Part shown: piece after piece, positions 13,092 through 22,654 of the stretch
Position numbering within the stretch: position 1 is the stretch's first letter
How the letters are laid out: the number at the start of each line of letters is the position of its first letter
DNA from: Sipunculus nudus
Taxonomy: Eukaryota; Annelida; Sipuncula; Golfingiida; Sipunculidae
Length of the DNA: 64,000 nucleotides
NCBI GenBank assembly: GCA_026874595.1
Contig: CM049320.1
Span: 40,484,714 to 40,548,713, forward strand
Direction of reading: 5' to 3'
Notes under the pieces: generated by a model
Seen by the model: the letters and a program-made list of their open reading frames with translations, nothing else
Told to the model about the DNA's origin: nothing
The model's database searches: none
Translations under genes and position numbers: made by a program

Positions 13092-15292
13092 TGGGGTGAT
13101 TGCCTGATTGGAAGTCCCCGCTCCTTACGTACATGTCGCACATTGTGAAACAAAATTTTGCCTCTGGACCAGCCAGTGTTGGTATAAGCTATGAGTTGCG
13201 CCAGAATTAGAAAAAAAGAAAGCGCAAAAATCAATCAATGGACCATCATTTCGACAGAAAATTAGAATACGGGTAGTCGACAAGCGACTACGTGTATTCG
13301 CCAAAATCAGAGAACGGGTGAAGTGAGGAATGGACTGAGTGGCAAGGAGAAATAGAGTTACATGTGTTACATATTAGAATGGATGTCTGCCACGTAAACA
13401 TGATTGTAGGTGGCGCCACCTGTTTTTTGAACGAGAAACTATCCAAGATGTATACACATGCAAAATTTCAGGTGGAAAAGTCAAACCCTGCAGAGATATG
13501 AGTGATTTTATCCCACAGCAGATAAACAGATGGACGCTGTGCAAAAATGGCTGCAGGTGGCGCCACCATTTTTGTGTATGTTATAAAGCTATCCAAGGGC
13601 TACATTTGTGTAAAAAAATTTTTCCCGATTGGTCAAACGAGTCCGGAGATATAAGCATTAATATCTGCAGCGTGAACGTGAATTTAGGTGGCGCCACCTG
13701 TCATAAAATCCAGAAAGCTATCCAGGATGTATACGCATGCCGAATTTCAGGTGAATTAGTCAAACCACTGCAGAGATATGAGTGATTTTAACCCAAGGCA
13801 GCTGAACAGATGGACAATGTGCAAAAATGGTTGCAGGTGGCGCCACCATTTTTTGTGTATGTTATAAAGCTCTCCAAGGGCTAAATTTGTACAATTTTTT
13901 TTCCTGATCGGTCAAACGGTCCCCGAGATATGTGGGTTTATATGTTGAAACAGACGCACAAACGGACGCTGGGCAGAGAGGAAAGGTCAAAGAGGTCAAA
14001 ACCAATTGGTTAGGCACATGTGACCCAATAATTTGTGTAAGTTTCGGAAAAATCCGTCCAGTAGTTTCAGAGGAGTTCTCCGGAAACGAACGCCGCGGCG
14101 GCGGCGGCGGAACCCGGTCAAAAACATAGTGTCCGCAAAAGTTCGTTTTGGTGGATACAATAATTCGACAAAAACATGTCAGGCCAATTTTTACCCAAAT
14201 TCTGCAAAGTTTACAGTGAAATGTATGGTGATCATACAACCTAATTTAATTTTTATTGTTACACCATACATACAGAAAGACTAAAATGCTAATTAAGACA
14301 CAATATTCAAGTGGCAAGAACAAACATTTGATCTTAAAAGACGTCGGCGGCGCCACCAGACTTTCTAAGTCAGATGTATACATACATAAAGAATCCGACC
14401 AACAGTATAAATGGCGGACGACAGGCGGACGCACGCCATATTAAGGCTAAACCTCACAGCCATGCAGGTGAGCGAAAAATATACGTAGTACATCATATTT
14501 AAATCGTATTTTGTAGTATATTTTCATCAGGATATGTTTTCCCATTTAACTGCTGAGACCAAAGTGACTCCTCGTCAATACTGAAATATACCCAAGAACT
14601 TGGAAGTGTAACGTTATTTACCTTGCGGTCACAGGTTCATGGTCCACGCTAGCTGATGGCAGCTCATCGTCGTTACTGTCAGCTTGTTCCACCTGTCTCT
14701 CATCTCGGTCCTTTTGTTCTCCACTGTCAACAATTACTCCATTGTCAGCTGCTTCTCTTCTCTCAAGTGTTACTTCACTGTCAACTATAACTCCACTGTC
14801 AGTTACTATTCCACTGTCAACATTTGCTCTACTGTCAGGTATTTCTCCCCTGTCAACTGTAACTCCCCTTTCAACTGGAACTCCCCGGTCAACTTTTACT
14901 CCACTGTCAGCTATTTCTCTACTGTCAACAATAACTTCACTGTCAGCTGTTTTTCTACTGTCAACTGTAACTCCACTATCAACTTTCACACCATTGTTAA
15001 TATTTACTCCACTGCCAGCTTTGATTCTACTGCAAACGTTTAATCCACTGTCAACTATAACCTTCAATTTTTTATTTGTCATTAGTTCATCTGAGTCAAA
15101 GTTAATGTCCACCCAGTCATCAAAGAACCTCTCGTAGGCAAGCAGTCTGCATATTTTAACTTGTCCTGAAGAACAGACTCTGTTAACGTGCTCTGTGATA
15201 ACATTCTCTGCCTCCGATGGTTCTCCCTTCACAATTGCTTTATTAATCTCCTCTTGTCTGTACACGACTGTTATGTGGTAGGAGACGGCCAT
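2919..15292 (-). CDS. SAMD3-like / uncharacterized protein, 8 coding exons, 644 aa
   Basis: Coding exons in transcript order (minus strand): 15292-14622, 12392-12228, 11324-11225, 9850-9697, 8147-7891, 5142-4962, 4349-4270, 3245-2919. All seven introns have GT-AG ends and compatible phases, giving 1935 nt including a TAG stop. Residues 1-80 resemble a PB1-like ubiquitin fold (ending LMTNKKLKVIV). Residues about 80-187 are an 8-residue tandem repeat (VDSGV-type) followed by an acidic linker. Residues 224-450 carry the motifs I associate with fish and invertebrate 'sterile alpha motif domain-containing protein 3-like' proteins: KYTLYPTPTQYG, KKWPHLMD, a basic KLWKK/NSRR stretch, YWLPNYHPE, ERTFGDRRR and EEFPWL. 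The C-terminus (537-644) matches the usual tail. No SAM domain is visible. The molecular function of this family is not established. The start is the first ATG after a splice acceptor at 15303, so a non-coding upstream exon is likely. Family assignment rests on recalled motifs; the exon structure is directly supported. Confidence 0.85.
3555..3939. mobile_element. hAT-like MITE with 8-bp target duplication
   Basis: A 385-bp non-coding element in the last intron of the SAMD3-like gene. The left end CACTGGCGTCAAT and the reverse complement of the right end, CAGGGACGTCAAT, form terminal inverted repeats that continue into G-runs. The flanks are ACTCTGGG (3547-3554) and ACTCAGGG (3940-3947), an 8-bp duplication with one mismatch, typical of hAT transposons. 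The interior is AT-rich with TATATA runs and G/C homopolymers next to the ends. It encodes no transposase. The minus-strand frame at 3856-4086 is an artefact of the C-run. Confidence 0.65.
4270..4349 (-). CDS. SAMD3-like coding exon 7 (80-nt exon)
   Basis: A small exon between the acceptor TTTATTACAG and the donor GTAAGA. It enters in phase 1 and leaves in phase 0, encoding GTMTLLTFLGLFFLLKEDVE and the residues to about 536. The 'L..LP..L.ED' style of hydrophobic block followed by ED occurs at the equivalent place in the family. The phase match to both neighbours is the main support. Confidence 0.8.
4565..4796 (-). mobile_element. tRNA-derived SINE
   Basis: On the minus strand the head reads TAGTCGAGCGGTAAAACGC, matching a pol III A box. 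About 35 nt further on, GAGTTTGATCCCCGGC matches a B box. A tRNA-unrelated body follows, containing TCTCCGGGTCTTCCTGTTTTCTCCACC, similar to a central domain seen in several invertebrate SINE families. The cloverleaf does not close, so this is not a functional tRNA. It lies in the SAMD3-like intron between exons 6 and 7, in the gene's orientation. The ends are approximate; no clear target duplication was seen. Confidence 0.65.
4962..5142 (-). CDS. SAMD3-like coding exon 6
   Basis: It follows the acceptor TTCCCCACAG and ends at a GTGCGT donor in phase 1. The 181 nt encode residues 450-509, predicted helical and charged (MLAEYERVTGDDLLQLL through EEYRNNNVQVEQD). If the donor were read through, translation would stop three codons later; splicing to 4349 keeps the frame open. 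Confidence 0.83.
5195..6240. repeat. Foldback/inverted-repeat cluster rich in TACG/CGTA steps
   Basis: At about 5250-5400 a roughly 70-bp unit (GTATGCGGCTTGTAAA.GGACA.CCGTGAT) occurs twice in tandem. At 5476-5498 TGAGCGAACGAAACGTGCTGCAT is matched, inverted, at 5646-5668 with one mismatch. A third related copy lies at about 6040-6130 (AGCGAACGACAGAAACGTGCT). This suggests several nested copies of a foldback or MITE family. All frames through it are by-products of the repeat. It lies in the SAMD3-like intron between exons 5 and 6. Confidence 0.6.
6241..7758. other. Intron sequence (SAMD3-like), includes a CCGAGAT cluster
   Basis: There is no coding signal. At 6360-6500 the phrase GGTCCGAGAT or close variants occurs five times with irregular spacing. 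Otherwise it is unremarkable intronic sequence. Confidence 0.5.
7891..8147 (-). CDS. SAMD3-like coding exon 5 (core motif exon)
   Basis: It follows the acceptor AATTCAG and ends at the donor GTAAAC in phase 0. The 257 nt encode residues 364-449, including GVYWLPNYHPERSCGEDD, SIKKHIQWM, ERTFGDRRRMI and EEFPWLADQDE. These are the most diagnostic family motifs (W-x-P-x-x-P-x-G/E, a dyad of TF..RR, and a P-x-L hydrophobic end). Confidence 0.88.
8148..9400. other. Intron sequence (SAMD3-like), nothing recognised
   Basis: This is most of the intron between exons 4 and 5. A plus-strand frame at 8877-9239 (120 aa) has no recognisable domain and is antisense inside the intron. I see no RNA gene or clear repeat. 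Confidence 0.5.
9404..9575. repeat. 'Gaccacctgtc' dispersed repeat
   Basis: A dispersed unit in which AAGACCACCTGTC is repeated four times with spacers, starting CAGTGGTACCTG. Related copies occur at 30090-30150 with 31187-31275 (split by another element), about 36910-36990, about 37361-37470, 55243-55335 and 55980-56133. The last copy has matching ends TATACAGTGGAC and TTCACTGTATA, indicating a short TIR element flanked by TA. Confidence 0.6.
9697..9850 (-). CDS. SAMD3-like coding exon 4 (basic region)
   Basis: This exon was found by reading the reverse strand. It follows the acceptor AAATTCCAG and ends at the donor GTAGTT in phase 1. The 154 nt encode residues 313-363, strongly basic (NLWKKRLRHKFVNSRRRG, then RKKRLNDRIHRKRKA). 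Family members have a corresponding 'W K..L..KF.N.RR' segment. It could act as a nuclear localisation or nucleic-acid-contact region, but that is inference. Confidence 0.83.
10567..10611. repeat. (AT)n microsatellite
   Basis: About 45 bp of uninterrupted AT dinucleotides in the SAMD3-like intron between exons 3 and 4. Confidence 0.9.
11225..11324 (-). CDS. SAMD3-like coding exon 3
   Basis: It follows the acceptor TTATTTCAG and ends at the donor GTAAAC in phase 0. The 100 nt encode residues 279-312, including YPTPTQYGVIIE and KKWPHLMDEEG, which match the most conserved block of SAMD3-like proteins. Confidence 0.87.
12228..12392 (-). CDS. SAMD3-like coding exon 2
   Basis: It is flanked by the acceptor TTTTTTAG and the donor GTAAGG, is 165 nt long, and is entered and left in phase 2. 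It encodes residues 224-278, from the SSFMLARHWALFSP stretch to AVYNHITKYT. Splicing to the next exon produces KYTLYPTPTQYG, a junction motif I recognise from the family. The frame is open only on this strand with these borders. Confidence 0.85.
13057..13090. repeat. (GT)n microsatellite
   Basis: About 17 GT units in SAMD3-like intron 1. Confidence 0.9.
13380..14165 (-). repeat. Dispersed repeat with GGTGGCGCCACC array (SAMD3-like intron 1)
   Basis: GGTGGCGCCACC is present at 13409, 13556, 13687 and 13836, with start-to-start spacings of 147, 131 and 149 bp, that is, an approximately 280-bp dimeric unit. Repeated side motifs are TGCAAAAATGGNTGCAGG, AAAGCTATCCAAGGNNTA and CTGCAGAGATATGAGTGATTTTA. 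The right end is a GC-rich CGGCGGCGGCGG block followed by AACATAGTGTCC and TGGATACAATAA. The reverse complement aligns with 42.3-43.1 kb, so this copy lies in minus-strand orientation, the same sense as its host gene. Confidence 0.7.
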
Positions 15293-15302
15293 TGGCACAG
15301 AG
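14622..15302 (-). CDS. SAMD3-like coding exon 1 (PB1-like domain and repeat tract)
   Basis: The acceptor TTTCAG lies just upstream at 15303. The ATG is at 15292-15290, leaving 10 nt of 5' UTR in this exon. The donor GTAAAT follows 14622 in phase 2. The exon encodes residues 1-223 and part of 224. Its first 80 residues resemble a PB1-like domain; the rest is the serine/aspartate/valine repeat tract and an acidic linker ending VDHEPVTA. A GTG codon at 15298 is in frame but is not a plausible eukaryotic start. Confidence 0.8.
14725..15060 (-). repeat. 24-bp coding minisatellite in SAMD3-like exon 1
   Basis: About 13-14 imperfect 24-bp units (plus-strand form ACTCCACTGTCAACTNTNACT) encode an 8-residue motif of the type VxVDSGxx at residues 80-187. 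The period is a multiple of three, so unit gain or loss keeps the frame. The same periodicity leaves two long antisense frames (14684-15043 and 14742-15137) that I regard as artefacts. Confidence 0.85.
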
Positions 15303-15342
15303 CTGAAATTAAAGGTTCATAATCATTTAATTGCAATAATAT

Positions 15343-16059
15343 TGATACAATGTGGGGTTGGGGATGTCCCCACACTGTATCACAAGCAGTTGCTGATGCG
15401 CGTGGCAGACAATGTTCCAAGACCAGTTTGATGACAGAAGCCTTTATTCACAGGACAGAGTCTGGGCCAGTCTTTGCTGAGGCCCTGCAGTGCCCAGCTA
15501 GACATGGTCCCTCTCTCTCTCTCTGACTCTCTGTGCGCACTACAGATAGTTTTGTTACACAGCTTTCACGTGACATATGAGACATTCATATCCATATTTC
15601 TGCATTTCGTCATAAAAGCTAAACCTTATTGGATGACTCAAAGTAGGTCACAATTACATCAGAGTTATAAGTTGACTTAATAAGTTTTGCATGATTTTAC
15701 TGGATGAAAGTATTCTGGAAAATCCCAAGTCTGACCTGACATACATCCAGTTATAGACTGACCTACAATGCTATTTCCAAACTCTATAAACATAATCTGC
15801 CTGCCTCATCATAGAAACCAATTTAGAGCTAATTTGTGAGAGTACAATAAGGCTCTACAAACATACTGAATTACCATTAGATACTTGGTCGTCTGATGAA
15901 CATTAATTTCCTTTGGCTCTGTCTGAATATCAGAACAGACTGAAACCGTAATTGATTTTTATTGTTTCTGAATGATTTTAGATCTTAATTAATGAAATAT
16001 TGAAATATTCCTTTAAATATGTGTTAAGTCACATATACACCCTTTCTCACTCCATAACA
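15343..16059 (-). repeat. 3' LTR (717 bp)
   Basis: The LTR copy nearest the SAMD3-like gene. A minus-strand AATAAA at 15448-15443 lies about 100 bp before the LTR end and could polyadenylate element transcripts. In minus orientation TATA-like sequence occurs early in the LTR (GTGTATATG and TATTTAAAGG). The 68-aa plus-strand frame at 15474-15680 recurs in the other LTR and is not a gene. Confidence 0.85.
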
Positions 16060-18910
16060 TATCCCTCTGGTATTCAGAATGAGGCTCCGGCCTCATTGGC
16101 AAAGTCGGAGAAAAATTTAGTTATTTCTAGAAGGATAATTGGAATACAGATGACAGAAATACATAATGTGTAAAGATCAAGAGAAACTGCTTAAGTCTGA
16201 ATTAACTGCGAGAACAGTAGCCAGAATGTGAATGAACTTGCTGGCACTAGTGACAGTGTGTTGGATATATGTCTGTAGAGAGTAAAGTATTACATCACTG
16301 AGGTGTAATAGATTGCACATATCAATATAGATGTGAAGTACATGAACATATGTCACAGTTCCAGATGTAACAATGTAAGGAATAAAGTAGTGCATGTTTT
16401 AAATTGATATGAGTACAACAACAATGCTTAAGCTGTCCTAAATAAGCTGAGAACAACATATATAATTCTATAGCTATACCTATATGTTCTAAAGACAATT
16501 TTTTTGTGAATTGACAATCCTAAACATTATCTAGAAGATAAAATGCTGATTTGTAATAAAATCATGAACAACATCGCAACTATGATGACATTATTTGACA
16601 TCCTAATATAAGCGGTACAGCAGCAGATTATATATGTATGACAGCATCTAAGTAGAATCAATAAATAAATATCTTAATAGATATGATTATAGCATCATAC
16701 ACAGATTATACAAGTACTGTGCATACTAAATAAGCAATGGAATAAGTCAAAGTATGTGAACCATTTGAACATACAGTAAGTGATGTTACATAAAGATGTT
16801 CTGTCGAACAGCAATATGCATTACCAATTATAACAAGTGAATTTGCAATGCCTGTAGCTAAACATATAATTCCTATGGGAAAAGTGATCATGAATTCCTA
16901 ATCTGACAAAGTATATATACTCTGTGCCTACTAAGAGTTTAACATATACACATGTACATGACTATCTGCCCAGTGTGTTGATCAGTACCAATGTTTCAAA
17001 ATCATCTTGGCTTTCATACTTGCCATTGGGACAAGTTGACTTGAGAATAATGGAAGGTTGATTTGCTACACCTTTAGCATAACACAACTGGTGTACCTAA
17101 CCAGCGAAGAAGTACATAACAGACATAATGTCATTCCTAACGACAGAGGAATGTGTACATAGGTTCCCATTTATTACCCATTTTCTGTGCAGGAGCAAGG
17201 CGAAATATGTGTGAAAATGTAATGATAATGAAAATAAATCCCTGACAGTTGCACGTATCGATCTAACCATATATGGATTTTGATGGTAATTTTATTGCAT
17301 GCTATTTATGTGTAAGATCAAACATACATCTGTAGAGTGATAATTTAAAGCATATGATAAATGTTAATGATCGAAATCCTTGTCACTCCACATTTTGGTT
17401 TATGGGTTAACAGTATCATGAATGCAGTGACCAGAATGCATTTGCTCATGAACATGTCTGTCATAGTACGCGTGAATATGAAATTCCTATGAGAAGAATT
17501 CCTGGGCTAACCTTCATATCTTGCCTGGCATTTCCAGCTATTAATGAGGTTAACCATATCAAACCCTTGTTTGAGGCAATAATGTGACCACAGGTCAGTG
17601 CATTATTGATACTTGGAGCCATCACACTCCCGAGTTTGTCCAATTCCCTATATATTGGAGGGCTTCCCATGAACCCGTGTTTTAGGACCAAACTGTAACA
17701 ATTGAAAATAAGCATCGCATTGTGCATTGGTGACACAATGGGCTACCATTCCAGTAAATTTATAGCCAAGAGGGCATTATGATACCTGATGATTTGGTAT
17801 GGAACAACACATGAGAAAATCTCAAGATAAATGAATGCTAACATGCTGATGGTTTTGCATATTGCTCTACTCTAGGAATTCTTTAATGTGAATCAATACA
17901 GTCATTTTGGTGACATTACATGTAAACATCTTAGATAGACATTACTATATCAAATCTAACATTGACAGTTCTACACTGTTTAATGTGGTTTTTGTAACAA
18001 TTATTCCATGCATACCATATCAATAAGATAGACACACTATAAATTATATCATTTTACAATTATGACACATCAATAAGAGAAAGTTATAGATTACTACACA
18101 CATATTTTTTTTTTGTTTTACAACATATACATGCAAAATGTTCTGAAATGCCCCAAATTTTACATTGGGTATTTAAAATTCAGAGTCTCTGGTTTTGTTT
18201 TTCATTACCTCAGGAAATCTTGGGATCTTTGGGTCTGCAGATATCTTCTCTGCTGGCTTGGCTTCTTTTCTTCCTGGAGTCATGGTATGGAAGGTGATGC
18301 AGAAGACAGCGGTAGAACTGCAAATCTGCTTCTAGTAGTTGCAGGAACATAGCGAGGAACTTGTTGTGAGATAACACACAGTGCACGTGGTATGGCCAGT
18401 AGTATTGTTGACATAGGCCCGAAGCTGGCTTGTCCCGATATTGATTTTTTTTTGGTGTGGCTGGTCCGAAACAATGATGATCTCAGATTGAGATATCACA
18501 GCACTTTTTCTGGCGAAAAATGTCATTTTTGCAACTTGAAGTCACGGTTAAAGCATTGCGCTGGTTTACAGTGTCCTTTTGGTTTAAAGATACAGAGAGA
18601 GTCTTTGATCTTCTCAAGCAGAGCACTGAGAAACTGCAGCCAAGTTAAAGTTTGAAGAGAGAGTTCTTAGCAAAGTTTGATACCTTCAGCAGCAGAGATG
18701 ACATTCTTGATGCTAGGCTGTGATCCAGTACCTGGGTTGTAGTTCCAATGCATGGGTTGGTAGACCAGTCAATGGCATCTGTGGCAGCAAGAGGGGGATC
18801 TTCTGTCTTCACTCCAGCTGGCAGCATTGTCGGTTTTTCTGGTGCTGATGTGCTGGAAGTGAATCCCGGTCCATCAACCAAAATGATACAAGACCCGGTC
18901 TCCACCATAA
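16060..18910 (-). mobile_element. Internal region of the LTR element, no long ORF
   Basis: 2851 bp, AT-rich, stop-dense in all frames. A perfect 8-bp stem AATGAGGC/GCCTCATT with a TCCG loop lies at 16078-16097. The minus-strand frame at 18645-18941 (98 aa) crosses from the LTR into the leader; it has no retroelement motif and may be only the leader. A frame at 17461-17736 (91 aa, minus) is likewise unrecognised. This resembles the large non-coding internal domains of LARD-type elements. Confidence 0.7.
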
Positions 18911-19627
18911 TGATACAATGTGGGGTTGGGGATGTCCCCACACTGTATCACAAGCAGTTGCTGATGCGCGTGGCAGACAATGTTCCAAGACCAGTTTGAT
19001 GACAGAAGCCTTTATTCACAGGACAGAGTCTGGGCCAGTCTTTGCTGAGGCCCTGCAGTGCCCAGCTAGACATGGTCCCTCTCTCTCTCTCTGACTCTCT
19101 GTGCGCACTACAGATAGTTTTGTTACACAGCTTTCACGTGACATATGAGACATTCATATCCATATTTCTGCATTTCGTCATAAAAGCTAAACCTTATTGG
19201 ATGACTCAAAGTAGGTCACAATTACATCAGAGTTATAAGTTGACTTAATAAGTTTTGCATGATTTTACTGGATGAAAGTATTCTGGAAAATCCCAAGTCT
19301 GACCTGACATACATCCAGTTATAGACTGACCTACAATGCTATTTCCAAACTCTATAAACATAATCTGCCTGCCTCATCATAGAAACCAATTTAGAGCTAA
19401 TTTGTGAGAGTACAATAAGGCTCTACAAACATACTGAATTACCATTAGATACTTGGTCGTCTGATGAACATTAATTTCCTTTGGCTCTGTCTGAATATCA
19501 GAACAGACTGAAACCGTAATTGATTTTTATTGTTTCTGAATGATTTTAGATCTTAATTAATGAAATATTGAAATATTCCTTTAAATATGTGTTAAGTCAC
19601 ATATACACCCTTTCTCACTCCATAACA
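18911..19627 (-). repeat. 5' LTR (717 bp)
   Basis: The second LTR copy, at a constant offset of 3568 bp from the first, with the same length and no visible differences. In minus orientation it would be the promoter LTR of the element. Confidence 0.85.
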
Positions 19628-20830
19628 ATATGTGTATAATCTTACGCTGTTCATTCATTTGGCTTATTACAAATATTTCCATGCAAAACTATCCCGGCAC
19701 ACACCACTTTTTTTTTATCTCCAGTTCACGTTTTATACGTTGTTATGGTCCTGTGTGTGAATAATTACAGTCCACGTGTGTATGCAAGACTGCGTGGCTA
19801 GAGTTCACATCTCTCGCATGCACGACAGCTCTAAGAAATAAATGAAACATGAAAGCAAAAACACAAAAGAAACACCGGTCTCATGCTAGAAATATCTTAA
19901 TTTGTGAAGTTGCGCGGCACAGCCACCAGATGGCGTGCCACTGTGTTTATGTTTAGCGCCACTGATCGCGCACATTGCAAGCTTATTTACACTCTTGTAC
20001 ATGTACAGGAGTAAGCAAACCAACTAAACACTGGCAGATAACACAATTTTTAAATACAAAACTATTTTAAACATACGTGGTATGTGAAAATAGGTATCTT
20101 TAAGATTAAAGATAAGTTTGTTTTTTTCAGTCAGACACGTAAAAGACAATCTCCAATTTTACCATCATTCAAAAGGTATTTATAAACACATCAAATGGAT
20201 GACCAAACATCAGATGAAAATACATTTTTCGAGTTATAATGAGTAAATAAAATGCTTAACCTGAACTGGGTTGGGATCTGTACAAATTTTGTCTAAATTA
20301 CTGGCCCTTAAATTAAAATATAGTAAAAATAGTTAATTCCTGTGTTATGTATTTTTATTGTACATCAGTGTATAAAGTTTAATTGAAATGTCTTCAGTAG
20401 CAATGGAGAAACTTTAACCGGACTTGTTTATGAACAACAGACGCCTGTGAGCTTGAAATTCACCTATTGATCTTCAAATCAAAGGGGGGGGGGGTAATAA
20501 GGACCTATATAATACATATGTATAATATGAATGCAATCGGGTCAGTGGCTGCCGAGTTATAGACTTAACAAAAAATTTTAACCTGGGGTGTCTACGGACG
20601 CCGCCGCCGCTGACGCCGGGAGTACGGCATAAGCCCTCCTGAATTTCGTTCCGGTGAGCTTAAAAAAAACTTTTTTTTTTTTTTTTGCATCAAAATCAGC
20701 CTTTTCATATATTTTGGACTGAAAATAGGGCACGAGTTATATTACAGCCAGTTAGATAATGAACTGTGACGTTTCAATTTCCAATTTCCAATTTTAATCC
20801 TGTTATCTGTTTAAATTTATAATGAAGCCA
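19628..20830. other. Intergenic / upstream sequence, no gene seen
   Basis: No credible coding exon. At 20587-20640 a GC-rich CGGACGCCGCCGCCGCTGACGCCGG block resembles the GC blocks near the right ends of the repeats at 14.1 and 26.8 kb, so the terminal part of a related repeat may lie here. Homopolymer runs are at 20484-20492 (G) and about 20670-20684 (T). Confidence 0.45.
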
Positions 20831-21115
20831 TTTTTACCATAGCCATTATTTCCTCAGCCATTTTGTTTTCCTCAGCCATTTTTATCTCAGCCTTTACCTC
20901 AGTTATTTTTCCCATAGCTATTATTTCCTCAGTTTTTTTTTCTCAGCCATTTTTACCATTACCTTTTTTACCATAGCCCTTTTAACCATAGCTATTTTTT
21001 CCTCAGCTATTTTACCATAGCCATTTTGACCTCAGCCATTTTTACCTTAGCCATTTTAACATTAGCCATTTTTACCCGACTTCAGCCTTTTTCCTCGGCC
21101 ATTTTAACCTCAGCC
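20830..21115. repeat. Degenerate tandem repeat of CCTCAGCCATTTTTACC
   Basis: About 15 imperfect copies of a 16-20-bp unit with the core (C/T)AGCCATTTT, alternating CCTCAGCC and CCATAGCC forms. It is not coding. Confidence 0.75.
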
Positions 21116-21404
21116 ACAAATGTACTCTGTGACCTCAGCAATCATGGGATACTCATAATGGATAGCTTCATGAAAAACTTTGGGGTAATTGCTATATACC
21201 TTTTCCTCAAAACAACGTGTGTGGTTTCTAAATCAAAGTAACAGTGCTTTTCACAGTAGGACAAATAGCTTTCCTCCTGTTCTGTCTCGGTACATCATGT
21301 CCCAAGTCAGTAACTTCTACAAACTATACATTTATATCGACCACATACATACAAACTTATTTGGGTTTGGTTAGAGAACTCATGGACTGTAGCAAAAGAG
21401 TGTA

Positions 21405-22330
21405 ATATGATTAGAGGTACGCTCTTTACACAGCGCTTTACCTATAGGGCTACTACCTATATCGTAAGGCGCTGTTTGTTATGACCTCGTATCCTGAATT
21501 GCAACACCAGAGGGGAGCACTGTATTTTGGTCCAATCAGATGAGACCTTGTGCTGGAAGACAAAGCCAAGCGAGGAATACACAGTGCCAATCATATTAAT
21601 TTCTTTTTGAGTGACAGCTCATCCCCCAGCGTAACCGTCTGAACAGGCCACAGGCTCAGAGATAATTGCCCCTGACGTGGTTTGCTTAGGGCCTTGGGCA
21701 CATAGGATGCTCGGCCGGTGAGCTGTAATTCAAACGAAACGTAACAACATAGGCTGCGTGCACACCTCGCTTGCTGGTTTCAGTTCTGCAGACAACAGAT
21801 ACATGGCTACGCTAACACAGTCATAATGTCATGATCGAATCGGTAGATGATGCGAGAATGCAGAGGGAGCAATTTAAATTCGACCGGAAACTCGATAAGC
21901 GGCGCTTGAAGCGCAGCAACGGGCGGAGCCAGGATGCCTGTCGAGTGTTTGTTTATTGGCATCTGATTGGCTGCTTGTCACATCATACGCACGTTTATTT
22001 CAGTGGAAAACGAACCGCCATCTGGTGTCTAAATATATCATAAACGGTCAAAGCTGGCAGCGTGAAAATCGGTTGCTTCTTTAGAAGCGCAAGATTTCCG
22101 CTGCCTCGGGAGCGTAGATTAGAGGGCGCACTCAGCAGATTTTGCGTGATGACGCGACTACAGCGCCCTCGTGCGGCGAGGAAGACGCAGGCATAAACAT
22201 CCTGAAACGAGCCACACGCATAACCTGAAACCAGCGGGTACACGCAGTTGAACTGTTGGCAAAAGGAGAAAATCCGGGTTATCATTCGCACATACTATAG
22301 AAAAATACTGGGGCTTTTTACCAGGTGTAA
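21405..22330. promoter_or_regulatory. CpG-richer stretch, possible promoter region
   Basis: Base composition changes from the AT-rich surroundings to CpG-containing sequence, with closely spaced ATTGG boxes at about 21956-21971 (TTTATTGGCATCTGATTGGC) and blocks such as GCAACGGGCGGAGCC. It is a candidate upstream promoter for the minus-strand SAMD3-like gene, whose 5' non-coding exon has not been located. No TATA box or initiator could be assigned, and a decayed repeat is equally possible. Confidence 0.25.
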
Positions 22331-22654
22331 TACTAAATATGTGGACATCCTGTTTAGTTAGGATAAAACTTTTTAATGGACTGTTGGATGTTCGACGGTG
22401 AGATTTGTTCCTGAAGTACTCTATTTATCGCCCACTCAATTGTCACGTGTGTCCATATATATATATACACTCTTGGACTGTAGGCCTATATGTGACATAT
22501 ATCTTAAATTTCAAATTCCTAGGTGCAACGGTATCAAAACGTGCCTGTGTAACAGGCAGAAGGGCGGACGTTAGACAAAGGACCATCGCTACAGCTCAAA
22601 TAACTTGTAGTCAGCTGAGCTACAAAATAAATTTCACCATCTCACCGAATTTGA

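Larger units (their letters stand above)
15343..19627 (-). mobile_element. Non-autonomous LTR retrotransposon, 4285 bp
   Basis: Two direct 717-bp repeats (15343-16059 and 18911-19627) show no differences by eye. Each begins TG and ends CA, and ATAT flanks the element at 15339-15342 and 19628-19631 (AATAT if the last A is shared). The minus orientation is favoured: a purine tract AGAGGGATA abuts the 3' LTR at 16060, AATAAA lies in the LTR at 15448-15443, and TTATGGTGGAGACCGGGTC follows the 5' LTR as a candidate primer-binding site. The 2851-bp interior has no reverse transcriptase, integrase or gag-like frame, so it must depend on another element. Identical LTRs imply a recent insertion. It sits 41 bp upstream of the acceptor of SAMD3-like exon 1, on the same strand. 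Confidence 0.85.

Noticed and set aside
14684-15137. Two plus-strand frames of 119 and 131 codons
   Set aside because: They are antisense to the 24-bp coding repeat of SAMD3-like exon 1; periodic sequence without stops opens several frames. The minus strand has splice sites and family motifs.
15474-15680. 68-aa ORF present twice (also at 19042-19248)
   Set aside because: Both copies lie at the same place in the two LTRs, on the strand opposite to the inferred element direction, and have no recognisable domain.
16060-18910. Search for reverse transcriptase, integrase or gag in the LTR element
   Set aside because: No frame longer than about 100 codons and no recognisable catalytic motifs on either strand.
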